A stretch of 64,000 nt of DNA. It comes from Pseudomonadota bacterium. Lineage in GTDB: Bacteria; Pseudomonadota; Gammaproteobacteria; Burkholderiales; Chitinibacteraceae. A model generated the notes under the pieces. That model saw only the letters and a program-made list of their open reading frames with translations, had not been told where the DNA came from and made no database searches. Shown in pieces: positions 32,201 to 40,163 of this stretch. The stretch lies in contig JAPLQI010000123.1 of the NCBI GenBank assembly GCA_026399755.1, positions 1 through 64,000 of the forward strand. The letters run 5' to 3'. Position 1 is the first letter of the stretch. The number at the start of each line of letters is the position of its first letter. Position numbers and translations under genes: made by a program.

Positions 32201-32733
32201 AGATGATTCAGCCGCTAATGGCCGCCATGGCCGGTGGTGGTAGTTCCTCCGGGCTGTTTACGCAGTTTTTGGGCGGGGCAATTGGCATGTTTACCGGTGG
32301 CGGCGGGGGCAGTTCTACCCCTGCCGTTCCTGGCGGCGGCTCAGTTGGCGATTTTTACGGTTTTGCCAACGGCGGAATTATGACGCCGATGGGTAATTTG
32401 CCATTGTCGAAGTACGCCAACGGGGGCATTGCCAAGTCCCCTCAAGTCGCCATTTTTGGAGAAGGTCGTTATAACGAGGCCTTTGTCCCGCTGCCGGATG
32501 GCCGTTCTATTCCCGTTTCACTAAAAGGAGGCGGTGGTGGGCGGCCTCAGCAAGGTTCTGATGGAGATGTTTACATTACTTTGTCTCCGCAAATTGATGC
32601 GCGTGGAGCCGATGCTGGGGCACTTACACGGATTGAAACTGCCCTTGCTGAGTTGGCAAAAAACGTCAAACCCATGGCGTTGGATGCAGTAAGGCAAGCT
32701 CAGTTACGCAATCGGCGAACGCCGCAGTTTTAG
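29227..32733 (+). CDS. Tail tape measure protein
   Basis: A 1168-residue protein that sets tail length. Residues 70-260 contain the conserved tape-measure domain (MQSGVLRGEEFNSLNEQAPF near residue 178). A long Ala-rich helical zone follows (about 325-510), then a hydrophobic stretch at about 515-530, coiled coils, and a lambda-type C-terminal region with FSFRGMIDSMISDLMRLMIRQ and a Gly-rich end. From its length a tail well over 100 nm is expected. Start ATG behind GGGGGTGGG. Confidence 0.93.
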   Translation: MANNELQIRITADGRVLVAEAGRATRALNAIGVQATATSRDMDRMADGIDQLNHRFSSMGNIATTAIGALMGGFSIHGIVSMNDELTNMESRLKLVTYGSANLAAVQDDLFARTQKAQTGFQDTANLYVQMARSTSGLGVQQATVIDFTDKVSKGLTISGAAAESGRAALTQFSQAMQSGVLRGEEFNSLNEQAPFLLDALAIGLGKARGELKGLADDGQLTAEVVFPAMLRGMSGIDAQFAQITPTVGRAMQALQDHGAVALHQFDKSSGASQALARSITFVNQNLDSMLSVLGLVAEGGALLATVYAGKITSAFVSGKIAAFEKIQANQALLASEAELAASAAVRAERMQQLAVQDMNRARSAVIAAEQQVAAEVAVSVAEQNALVASLAADRERYASTAIQIRSELQLEQVRLQAQINSIGRAQRTQAMAALSIELAAANTALARTEAALAAAEVEAAAAANASSAAQSRLTVAREASVVATGEAAAATHALKIAQLEAATASTAAAGASGVFSGAMAMLGGPIGLAVIALGLLVFNWDKVADAAGNAATASQKAVSDIAAALGQRKVAAANDARDALKQSLADANAEIGQMDQLLSNKGLSESLRKTYSEQRSTWVNIASDRRNALQTANKEIADFKEKQAKEANAVPERVYDAKDGKVYTDAQKAKDMPVGLGVATTTKDYIEKRRNDAQQLSDALKEEGKEYQRQLKIADGNAELLKQVNEAHQNALKKINEQYGEKGKKSRGGIAAASDTQLAGLASKIAAAEQESVSTQKLNEGQKLAITIGEQLARTTDNKVRASLEAKRVLAEELGALQQHNEVEKDYAAQKEKQADSRAKELLALRNEVTGWQDKIATFGMAKSAIDALELSKLDALLTDKEWSQALDQNNMGLATEIQFLKEKRALMGQKLESQQQYEGMDEADKSSKKDLKAEVKEQAKGLKELEGVYRGVFQGFEDQLVNMTTKGEFSFRGMIDSMISDLMRLMIRQQMIQPLMAAMAGGGSSSGLFTQFLGGAIGMFTGGGGGSSTPAVPGGGSVGDFYGFANGGIMTPMGNLPLSKYANGGIAKSPQVAIFGEGRYNEAFVPLPDGRSIPVSLKGGGGGRPQQGSDGDVYITLSPQIDARGADAGALTRIETALAELAKNVKPMALDAVRQAQLRNRRTPQF

Positions 32734-32751
32734 TAATACTTCTAAATAAAG

Positions 32752-32785
32752 GCCCCAACTGTTAATCACAGCTGGGGCTTTCTTA
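32752..32785 (+). terminator. Intrinsic terminator after the tape measure gene
   Basis: A ten-base stem GCCCCAACTG / CAGCTGGGGC with one mismatch, followed by TTTCTT. Confidence 0.7.
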
Positions 32786-32809
32786 TTTCTATTTTTTAAA
32801 AGGTTGGGT

Positions 32810-33409
32810 ATGGCGACGTTTCCTAATTCTCTGGCGCCATCTGCAATCAATATGGGCAGCCAAAGCACTACGTTGGTGAGCAAATCTCATTCCGGCAAGC
32901 GCCAGGCTCGCAAAGTTGGAACCACGCTGCTGACCTTTGATGTGAGCTGGACCAGGTTAGACCGCGCCCAGATGGGTGAGCTGTGGGGCTTTGTGCAGGC
33001 CCAGAGCGGGCAATACGGCGTGTTCTGGTTTTCCCCTGCTTTATATCTGCATAGCAGTAATCCTGCCGCACCAGATACCGCAGAGGTGGCGGCCAATGCA
33101 GCCGCGCGGCAAAAAACCGTTGCGCTGACCAAGTTGCCAGCCAATAAAACCCTGCTGAACACGGGGGATTTAATCCGCTTTCAGGGTCATGCAAAAACCT
33201 ATGTACTGGCCGCGCCACTGGTGAGCGATGCAAATGGTACCGGAGCATTAACCCTGGCATTTGATCTGATTGCTTCTGTTGACTCTGGCAGCATGGTGTA
33301 TTGCCGCAGCATCGCGGTGCAGGTTTCGCTGGTGGATGACTCGATTGCATTGAATCAATCCCCTCCGTTTTGGCATGACCTTTCTTTAAAACTGATCGAG
33401 ACCATTTAA
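32810..33409 (+). CDS. Minor tail / distal tail protein
   Basis: A 199-residue protein in the tail-tip module between tape measure and L-like genes. KSHSGKRQARKVGTTLLTFD and the later YGVFWFSPALYLHS suggest a beta-sandwich tail-tip protein. AAAAGG lies seven bases before the ATG at 32810, preferred over the TTG at 32804. The specific equivalence (lambda M or Dit) is inferred from order only. Confidence 0.7.
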   Translation: MATFPNSLAPSAINMGSQSTTLVSKSHSGKRQARKVGTTLLTFDVSWTRLDRAQMGELWGFVQAQSGQYGVFWFSPALYLHSSNPAAPDTAEVAANAAARQKTVALTKLPANKTLLNTGDLIRFQGHAKTYVLAAPLVSDANGTGALTLAFDLIASVDSGSMVYCRSIAVQVSLVDDSIALNQSPPFWHDLSLKLIETI

Positions 33410-33967
33410 ATGCGCAATTTAGCCGCCGGTACGTTGGCAGAAATGGGTGCGGCTCAGCAGCGCTGTGTGCATCTGCTGGATATTGTCCTTGATGGGGAGA
33501 CTGTCAGCATTACTGACGATGTGACCGCAGTTGTGGTTGGTCCTAAAACCTATATGGCAACAGGTCATCTGCTGCAGTTTGATCATGATGGCGATGCGGA
33601 CGGCATGCAGATCAATGCGCTCACTGTCACGCTGTCTGGCGTAGATAAATCAATGATCGCCAGCGCCCTGAAGTACGATTTTTTGGGCCGCAGGCTCACG
33701 CTGCTGCGGGCGTATTTTGATGTGAATGGTGTGCTGCAAGCGCCGTTTATGCTGTTCGATGGCCGCTGTGATGGCCCTGCCATTGAAGAAAACCCAGATG
33801 ACGGTACTTGCACGGTGCAAGTCAAAGCATCCAGCCATTTTGTTGATTTTGAGCGCGTGCGCGGGCGGCTGACAAATCTGGAATCACAGCAACAATGGTT
33901 TCCTGGCGATAAGGGCTTCGAATTTGTCGCAGCTCAGGCACAGGATATCCAGTGGGGTGGGGCATGA
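33410..33967 (+). CDS. Minor tail protein, L-like (DUF2163-like)
   Basis: A 185-residue tail-tip protein: HLLDIVLDGETVSITDDVTAV, INALTVTLSGVDKSMIASAL and RRLTLLRAYFDVNG. This layout is typical of DUF2163-type hub proteins in phages with gpL/K/I/J modules. It abuts the preceding gene without a gap and overlaps the next by four bases. Confidence 0.75.
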   Translation: MRNLAAGTLAEMGAAQQRCVHLLDIVLDGETVSITDDVTAVVVGPKTYMATGHLLQFDHDGDADGMQINALTVTLSGVDKSMIASALKYDFLGRRLTLLRAYFDVNGVLQAPFMLFDGRCDGPAIEENPDDGTCTVQVKASSHFVDFERVRGRLTNLESQQQWFPGDKGFEFVAAQAQDIQWGGA

Positions 33968-34392
33968 ATTTCAACCAGGCATTATGTGATTTTGCTGTGG
34001 CCGTGCAGGGCGAGCCCTATACCCGGCCAGATACGGTCTGTTTGGCACTGGCGTTTCGTGGCTTAGATGCCGCAGCCGGTACCAATTTTTACCCGCAATG
34101 CCACCCGCATATTTGCTCATCAGCCAGCATGCGCCGCTATTTGGGCAGTACTGGTCTGGATGGCTTGATCGGCAAGCTGCTGGCTGTGGGCTTTGAAGAA
34201 GTAGATCCGCATGGAATGCAGCCCGGTGATATTGGCTTTACCGGTGGCGGGCCCTTGGGTATTGGCGCGGTGCTGATGGTAGGCAGCAAGGTGCTGACCA
34301 GTAATCCGGCAGATGGCGTTGTGGTGTGCGCTGCAGAGCAAGTGATTTTGCAGCGGGCGGTTCGATTTAATCGTTTTAGTGAGGTGAATTAA
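33964..34392 (+). CDS. Tail-tip protein, K-like (DUF6950-like)
   Basis: A 142-residue protein with FNQALCDFAVAVQGEPYTRP, DTVCLALAFRGLDAA and MQPGDIGFTGGGPLGIGAVLM. The Cys in the CLALA context and a PGDIG strand resemble NlpC/P60-like tail proteins, but the usual catalytic His is not obvious, so peptidase activity is doubtful. The ATG at 33964 overlaps the previous stop. Confidence 0.68.
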   Translation: MNFNQALCDFAVAVQGEPYTRPDTVCLALAFRGLDAAAGTNFYPQCHPHICSSASMRRYLGSTGLDGLIGKLLAVGFEEVDPHGMQPGDIGFTGGGPLGIGAVLMVGSKVLTSNPADGVVVCAAEQVILQRAVRFNRFSEVN

Positions 34393-37300
34393 TGCCCGTC
34401 GTCATTGCTATTCCTGCGCTTGGCATTGCCATCACCGCCGGGCAGATTATTTTATTAGTCGCCACTACGCTTTACTCCATGCATCGCGCCCAGCAAGCGC
34501 GTAGTGATGCAGAGCAAGCCGCGCGTGAACAAGCTGCTGCTGCCCGCGCGGCAATGAATTTGAAATTTAATGCCGTCAACAACGTCGGAAACCTGCCGCT
34601 GGTGTATGGCCGTGTCAGGATGGGCGGGCTGGTGTGTCTGCAGGAAGTGAGTAAGGATAAAAAATATCTGCACATCGTGATTGCCCACGCAGAAGGCGAG
34701 TGCGGCCCTGCTTACAATCTTTACTTGGATGGCACGCTGGCCAGCGACAATAAATTTAAAAAGAAAGAAAAGCGCCAGGTAAAAACCGGCACCGTCGTCG
34801 AGCGCTATCAGACGGGCAATTCTGGCTATGCTGATCGCACTGTAGACCGCTATGAAGAGCAAATATTTGAAAGCGCACTCGTAGAATGGCATTACCACAG
34901 CGGCAAAGATGATCAGGCGGCAGATGGTGATTTAATGTTGGCCCTGCCGGATAAATGGACAGCCGATCACAAACTGTCTGGCGTGGCATATAGCTATATC
35001 CGGCTTGAGTGGGACCCGGATGTCTGGCGGCAAATCCCGAATATCACGGTAGAAATGGACGGCAAGCTGGTCACAAACCCGAACGACGGCAAGCAAACCC
35101 TCGTTTCAGCCAACCCCGCCCGCTGCCTGCGTGATTATTTATTGTCTACGCGTTATGGGCGTGGCCTGAGCGCTGCAGATTTGGTTGAAAGCAGCTTCAC
35201 TGCTGAAGCCGCATATTGTGATCAAAAGATCGATATGGGGCATAAAAACGCAGATGGTTCTGCAATGCCAGTCGAGCGCTATCGTGTAAACGGCATGATC
35301 GATACTGCCAAATCATGCCTGGATAACGTGCAAGAGCTGCTGGAGCATATGCGTGGCTCGCTGCTGTTTATCGATGGTAAATATAAGCTGGTGCTTGATA
35401 AAGCTGATGTGCCAGTCATGCAATTCAACGCCGACAATATGGTGGGCAAATGGCAGATTAAACGTGCGGACCGGCGTGACAAATTGAATCAGATCACCGC
35501 GCATTTTGTAGACCCGGCTCGCAATTGGGAAGAATCTGTTGCCACAGTCAAAAACACAGCATGGAAAACCGAGGACGGTGAAAACCTGCTTGAGCGCACA
35601 CTGGATTACTCTTTGGCTGGCGATGAGCGCCGCACTCGCTATCTTGCAGAGCGTGCGCTGCGGAACAGCCGTATCAGCATTGGTGCCAGTTTTACCGCGC
35701 TGGCGGAGGCGGGCAAATTGCAGCCTACCAACGTGGTCAGCATTAGCCATGAATCGACCGGCTGGGTAAATAAGCTTTTCCGTGTTGTGTCGGTTAAGCC
35801 GCTGGTTTCCGGTGATGTTGACGTGGCCGTGCGGGAGTATGACGCGGGCCTCTATTCAGAAAAACCGCTTACTGCATTGCCGCCCTTGCCGTCCACAAAT
35901 TTGCCAGATCCGTTTGCGCGGCTGCCAGCACCAACCAGCCTGACCTTAACCGTGGATAACCCAACTAATTCCTACGGCGAGGTGCAAACCCGCTTAAAAG
36001 CAGTGTGGACGGCGGTGGACGGCATGCTGGCAGAGTATCAAGTGCGCTGGAAAAAACAATCAGAAACCATGTGGCAGTCCGCATATACCCGCGATCTGCA
36101 GATGCTGTTTGTTGTCGAGCAGGGCATTCCTTACGACGTATCAGTTGCCGGGGTGTCGGCGCTTGGGCGGCTGGGCGATGCCCGTATCGTTGGCGCCACC
36201 GCGACTGGCCCAAGCGGCACGTTAGTGGATGTCAGCGGGCTGGTATGTGATCTGAGCGCAACGGGCGATTTTGCCTTCCGCTGGAACCCTCACCAGGATA
36301 CCAGTAAATATGCAGTAGAAATTATCAGTAGTGGCGTTACGCGCCGAGCAGAAGTGATCTCCGGCGAAAAGTACGTTTACACCTTTGCGCTTAATAAGAT
36401 TGACGGCGTATCCCGTAGCATTACCTGCCGGGTAAAAGCGATCGCAAAGGATGGGCGCTCATCAAACTGGGGTAGCAGAACGGAAACCAACCCGCCACCT
36501 GCAGCACTCAGCGGCCTGAAGTTAGAGGCCGGTTACGATGCAGTACTTTTTAGTTGTTCTAAACCTGCAGAGCCAGATTTTAATGGTATCCGGGTATGGG
36601 CCTCATTAACGCCTGGATTTAGCTTTACCGATGACAGCAATCTGCTTTATGACGGCCCCGGCACCCAGGTGCCGATCAGTGTTTTAAAGAACGGCACCAA
36701 ACTGGCCGGTGGTGTGCCGGTATATGTTCGGGCAGCGGCTTACGATATCTTTGGAAAATCTGGCCTCAGCATTTCATCCGAGTTGGCGTGTACGCCGTTG
36801 AAGTTGCTGGCGGGGCTAAAGGCTGACGAGATTGCCGATGTAATTACCAAGGGCGGCGCTTTGCAAACGGCGCTGGTCGCTCAGGGTTTAGAGTCGGTAC
36901 GCATCGTCGCCAGTTTGCCCAATCCTGCGGTGTATCTGGGTAATAAAGCCGTCATGAATACAGCGGATGGCAAGTTGTATTCGTGGAATGGTGCAAAGTA
37001 CAAATCGCCAGATTTAACGCTGACTGCTGATTCTGTTGTTGCCGGCACGATTGCAGCAGGGGCGGTGAATGCGCGGGAAATAGCCGCAGGTGCGATTACG
37101 GCTTCTAAGGTGGCGATTGGTGGGAGCAATTTAGTCGCGGATCCTTCTTACCGAGATTTGGTGTGGTGGAATAGAGAAGGGGGATGTGGCATTGAGGATG
37201 GCGGGGTTGCAGGTTGGGCCGGGACTCGTTATCGGATGGTGTTGTGGCCTGGGGTGCCTGCATATTCTATGAGCATGCCGTTTACGCTGGAGCCAGGGGC

Positions 37301-38003
37301 GCGTTATAGATTGCAGGTGACTGTCTATGGCAATAGTGCCGTAGGGGGGCTGCAGGTAAATTTATGGGTCGCGGGTGTTATTGAGCAGCCATTTAATGGG
37401 GGGCCGGGTTGGACAAATGTTAGTAATGGGCACAATGGGCAGCAAACCTATAGCTGCGAGTATACGGTTCCTGTATCTATCCAGCAAAACCAGGGGCGCA
37501 TCGCAATTAGTCACACGATGACAGCGGGTAGCTATGTGATTGGCCTGGTCTCCGTGTCAAAAATGATGGGTGGCGAGCTGATCGTAGATGGCGCAATCAC
37601 TGCCGAAAAAATCCGTGTCACTAGTCTGCAGTCTGTCACGGCCCGCACTGGCAATTTAATTGTCGATGAGGGCGGGTCGGTGTGTAGCGGTAATTTCAGC
37701 AACGCATGGGCTTGGCCCCTACCAGGCACAACCGGATTTCATTTGTCCGGGCGTGGATTACTGATGGGAAGCCCGAATTTCAACCCCAAAACTAATCATA
37801 CCCCTGACACTGGGCCGTTTTTTCATTACGACGTACAGAGTGGGGATCTGGAAGTTCGGCGGGGAGTGATCAGGGCGTCAACTGTTGAGGCATCTACGTT
37901 TAACGGTTGCACATTCAATGCCCGGGCCGGTGATGGTAATGCGGGTTTTCAGGTTTTCCACCCCAATGGTGTGGCCTTGGTCAGATTAGGGGTATTCACC
38001 TGA
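34392..38003 (+). CDS. Tail tip / host-specificity protein J
   Basis: A 1203-residue central tip protein. It begins with a hydrophobic helix (IAIPALGIAITAGQIILLVA) and the early VNNVGNLPLVYGRVRMGGLV motif of gpJ proteins. The hub domains cover about residues 100-510. Fibronectin-type III-like modules follow (about 530-810), then GAVNAREIAAGAITASKVAIGG and a carbohydrate-binding-like segment (about 915-1055). The C-terminus (NGCTFNARAGDGNAGFQVF) is fibre-like. It would bind the host receptor. Confidence 0.9.
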   Translation: MPVVIAIPALGIAITAGQIILLVATTLYSMHRAQQARSDAEQAAREQAAAARAAMNLKFNAVNNVGNLPLVYGRVRMGGLVCLQEVSKDKKYLHIVIAHAEGECGPAYNLYLDGTLASDNKFKKKEKRQVKTGTVVERYQTGNSGYADRTVDRYEEQIFESALVEWHYHSGKDDQAADGDLMLALPDKWTADHKLSGVAYSYIRLEWDPDVWRQIPNITVEMDGKLVTNPNDGKQTLVSANPARCLRDYLLSTRYGRGLSAADLVESSFTAEAAYCDQKIDMGHKNADGSAMPVERYRVNGMIDTAKSCLDNVQELLEHMRGSLLFIDGKYKLVLDKADVPVMQFNADNMVGKWQIKRADRRDKLNQITAHFVDPARNWEESVATVKNTAWKTEDGENLLERTLDYSLAGDERRTRYLAERALRNSRISIGASFTALAEAGKLQPTNVVSISHESTGWVNKLFRVVSVKPLVSGDVDVAVREYDAGLYSEKPLTALPPLPSTNLPDPFARLPAPTSLTLTVDNPTNSYGEVQTRLKAVWTAVDGMLAEYQVRWKKQSETMWQSAYTRDLQMLFVVEQGIPYDVSVAGVSALGRLGDARIVGATATGPSGTLVDVSGLVCDLSATGDFAFRWNPHQDTSKYAVEIISSGVTRRAEVISGEKYVYTFALNKIDGVSRSITCRVKAIAKDGRSSNWGSRTETNPPPAALSGLKLEAGYDAVLFSCSKPAEPDFNGIRVWASLTPGFSFTDDSNLLYDGPGTQVPISVLKNGTKLAGGVPVYVRAAAYDIFGKSGLSISSELACTPLKLLAGLKADEIADVITKGGALQTALVAQGLESVRIVASLPNPAVYLGNKAVMNTADGKLYSWNGAKYKSPDLTLTADSVVAGTIAAGAVNAREIAAGAITASKVAIGGSNLVADPSYRDLVWWNREGGCGIEDGGVAGWAGTRYRMVLWPGVPAYSMSMPFTLEPGARYRLQVTVYGNSAVGGLQVNLWVAGVIEQPFNGGPGWTNVSNGHNGQQTYSCEYTVPVSIQQNQGRIAISHTMTAGSYVIGLVSVSKMMGGELIVDGAITAEKIRVTSLQSVTARTGNLIVDEGGSVCSGNFSNAWAWPLPGTTGFHLSGRGLLMGSPNFNPKTNHTPDTGPFFHYDVQSGDLEVRRGVIRASTVEASTFNGCTFNARAGDGNAGFQVFHPNGVALVRLGVFT

Positions 38004-38296
38004 TGACTGATGCAGTTCTTGAAATCAAACGGGCCGATGGCTTGATGCTGTGTAATTTAAACAGCTTGGGCGGTGTTTGGGGTGGTTGCGTTAAAGCCAC
38101 GCTGAATGCCGGTGATATGCAGTCTTTTCCGTTGGGGCGAGGTCTTACAATGTGGCTGACTTATGTTTGCCTGGGGGCGCATAGCGTGCAAACCGGTACA
38201 ACGGTGGATGGTGATCCCTACGTGGCCTTAATGCCTAAATCCAATGTGGCGCGGCGTATGCGAACTGATTCTATCGTGCAGGTGTTTTTTAGATGA
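38003..38296 (+). CDS. Tail fibre-associated protein, unknown
   Basis: A 97-residue protein beginning MTDAVLEIKRADGLMLCNLN. It starts inside the J stop (TGATG) and ends in an ATGA overlap with the next gene, so the three are co-translated. Predicted beta-rich with no recognised family. Probably a tip-associated structural protein. Confidence 0.6.
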   Translation: MTDAVLEIKRADGLMLCNLNSLGGVWGGCVKATLNAGDMQSFPLGRGLTMWLTYVCLGAHSVQTGTTVDGDPYVALMPKSNVARRMRTDSIVQVFFR

Positions 38297-38991
38297 TTGG
38301 ATTAGAGATCAAAAACAGCACTCAAGAGATGATGATCTCTGCAGATTTCAGGCACCCGCATTTATTGCTCAGAACCAGCTTTGGCCCGCCCGTTTTTCAG
38401 ACTCGTACCAATGAGGGCTATTACTACTCTGAGCATGAGCCCATTAGCAGCTGGGATGTAAATGACGGCCGGATCATTGCTTTTATCGGCATGCCAGATG
38501 ATGGGCGCTTTTACGGTATGCATTTTTCCCGCTTATGCGTGTTGGGCTTGGCGCCTGCAGGCGATCTGCCGATTGCTTATGTATTTAGCTCTCAGGTTTT
38601 TCCGCGTGGGCCATGCATGGGGCTGCAGCTTTGTGATCCGTCCAATCAGCTGATGTATGACAGCATGTTAAAACCGTTGCACATCGCTGCGGCAACCTCT
38701 GCGGCTGTGTCGTCGCCGATTCAGCCGCAGCTATTGCGCGGCGTCATTCCCTCCCGGCCTGCCTATTTTTTGCCCTCGCATTATGAGGAAATCGGTGTGA
38801 AGCGCACCGGTGGATTTATCACCGTGCAAGATTGGAGGGGCCTGTGGACGCTGCAGCCAGATCGGCTGATAAAGGGTGATTTATTTCAAGTTGCTCAAAG
38901 TTATGAAGACAACACCCGCACATATTCAGTGCAACATGGCTATAGCGGCGCGCATCAGCTGATGTGCATCGATGCAGCAATTTACGATTAA
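38293..38991 (+). CDS. Putative tail tip/fibre protein, unknown
   Basis: A 232-residue, mostly beta protein with aromatic-rich segments (TNEGYYYSEHEPISSWDVND, RPAYFLPSHYEEIG). I do not recognise it. Location after J suggests a receptor-binding or fibre-cap role. No signal peptide or membrane segment. Confidence 0.6.
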   Translation: MIGLEIKNSTQEMMISADFRHPHLLLRTSFGPPVFQTRTNEGYYYSEHEPISSWDVNDGRIIAFIGMPDDGRFYGMHFSRLCVLGLAPAGDLPIAYVFSSQVFPRGPCMGLQLCDPSNQLMYDSMLKPLHIAAATSAAVSSPIQPQLLRGVIPSRPAYFLPSHYEEIGVKRTGGFITVQDWRGLWTLQPDRLIKGDLFQVAQSYEDNTRTYSVQHGYSGAHQLMCIDAAIYD

Positions 38992-39009
38992 TCTACTCAA
39001 GAGAATTAA

Positions 39010-39282
39010 ATGAAAAAAGTAACTGCTATTACTAAGCAAATGGGCTTTTCACTCAATCCAATCACCATTAATGGCGACTTATCCATTAGCGTTGGCGTGT
39101 CGATTGGAGTGATTGCTGACGATGGAACTCTGGTCGGTGGTGGTTTGAATAATCACTATATCCAGCCTGCTGAATCGATTGTTGCACTTTCTGGTTTGCC
39201 ACTAAAGGATGAAACGGTTTTAGATGCGCTGACCCGCTCTGTGGGTGATGTGCTGAAAGCCAAGGGTCTGCTGCCAGCTTAG
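39010..39282 (+). CDS. Small tail-module protein
   Basis: A 90-residue protein: a beta N-terminal half (PITINGDLSISVGVSIGVIA) and a helical end (DETVLDALTRSVGDVLKAKG). AGAG lies ahead of the ATG. It is followed by a terminator. Function unknown. Confidence 0.6.
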   Translation: MKKVTAITKQMGFSLNPITINGDLSISVGVSIGVIADDGTLVGGGLNNHYIQPAESIVALSGLPLKDETVLDALTRSVGDVLKAKGLLPA

Positions 39283-39312
39283 TTTTGTAAGTTGGCTATG
39301 TTGTACAACTAT

Positions 39313-39333
39313 CCCGCGCTGGCGGGTTTTTTT
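39313..39333 (+). terminator. Intrinsic terminator before the holin-like gene
   Basis: CCCGC-GCTG-GCGGG stem followed by T7. Confidence 0.8.
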
Positions 39334-39361
39334 ACGCCCCTTTACGCCCCAAGGAGGGCTT

Positions 39362-39697
39362 ATGCCCGATCGTGTTTTGAGTTTTAGCGACATTTCTGCA
39401 CCTGTAGCCGGCGCAGCTTTTGGCGTGGTCACGCTGTATTCGCGCTTGGGCAGTCGCCCTGCCTGGCAAAAGTTTTTGCTGATTTCCTCTGCTTTCGTCG
39501 GTGCTGTTTTGACAGGGTGGGCGGCTAATGAATTTTGGAGTTTAGGCCCGGGCCTGAGCGGGGCAATTTCGTGGCTGGCTGGTAATTTGGCTCTGACGTT
39601 TATTGATTCCATTGTTGCCATTCTGGGCGATGTGCCGTGGATTAAGCGCCAGCTGTCCGCAATGATCCCCGGCAAAAGTCCTGACGAACCTAAATAG
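39362..39697 (+). CDS. Putative holin
   Basis: A 111-residue protein with three hydrophobic segments (about residues 12-27, 38-57 and 66-88) and a charged C-terminus (SPDEPK), the build of a class I holin. Holins make the membrane lesion that lets the lysin out. A strong AGGAGG precedes the ATG. The neighbour is a DUF5675 gene, common in lysis regions. No sequence family is certain, so the call rests on topology and location. Confidence 0.65.
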   Translation: MPDRVLSFSDISAPVAGAAFGVVTLYSRLGSRPAWQKFLLISSAFVGAVLTGWAANEFWSLGPGLSGAISWLAGNLALTFIDSIVAILGDVPWIKRQLSAMIPGKSPDEPK

Positions 39698-39702
39698 TAG
39701 CA

Positions 39703-39725
39703 AGCCCGCTTCAGCGGGCTTTTTT
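39703..39725 (+). terminator. Intrinsic terminator after the holin-like gene
   Basis: AGCCCGC-TTCA-GCGGGCT stem followed by T6. Confidence 0.82.
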
Positions 39726-39738
39726 ATAGGGGCTACCC

Positions 39739-40149
39739 ATGCATCTAGTGCTAAAGCGCGATTTTTTTACCGGGCAATCCACCACTAGCGTGCTGTCTAT
39801 TGAAGGAGCGTTCCAGTGTTTTGTGCTCGAAGACGTAGACCGCAAGCTCGAAAGCGGCGGGGCCAAAATCCCCGCTAAAACTGCTATCCCACGCGGAGTT
39901 TATCAAGTGGTCATCACTTATAGCCCGCGTTTTAAACGACCCTTGCCGCTGCTACTGGATGTACCGGGGTTTGAAGGGGTTCGCATCCACTGCGGTAATA
40001 CCGATGCCGACACTGAAGGTTGTCTGCTGGTCGGCAATGCACGTTGGAGCGATCGCGTCGGCGGCTCGCGCATCGCTTTTGATGCGCTTTTTACAAAAAT
40101 CAAGGCTGCGCTGGATCGTAAAGACAAAGTGCTGCTGGAAATTAAATAG
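39739..40149 (+). CDS. DUF5675 family protein, lysin candidate
   Basis: A 136-residue DUF5675 protein. Key residues lie in GVRIHCGNTDADTEGCLLVG (residues 75-94), a His-x8-9-Gly-Cys arrangement reminiscent of L,D-transpeptidase-type catalytic sites, and PRGVYQVVITYSPRF precedes it. The family is frequent beside holins but its activity is unproven as far as I know. Since no lysozyme, amidase or other classic endolysin is found in the prophage, this is the best candidate for peptidoglycan attack. Confidence 0.78.
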   Translation: MHLVLKRDFFTGQSTTSVLSIEGAFQCFVLEDVDRKLESGGAKIPAKTAIPRGVYQVVITYSPRFKRPLPLLLDVPGFEGVRIHCGNTDADTEGCLLVGNARWSDRVGGSRIAFDALFTKIKAALDRKDKVLLEIK

Positions 40150-40163
40150 CACAGGGGGTTTGT

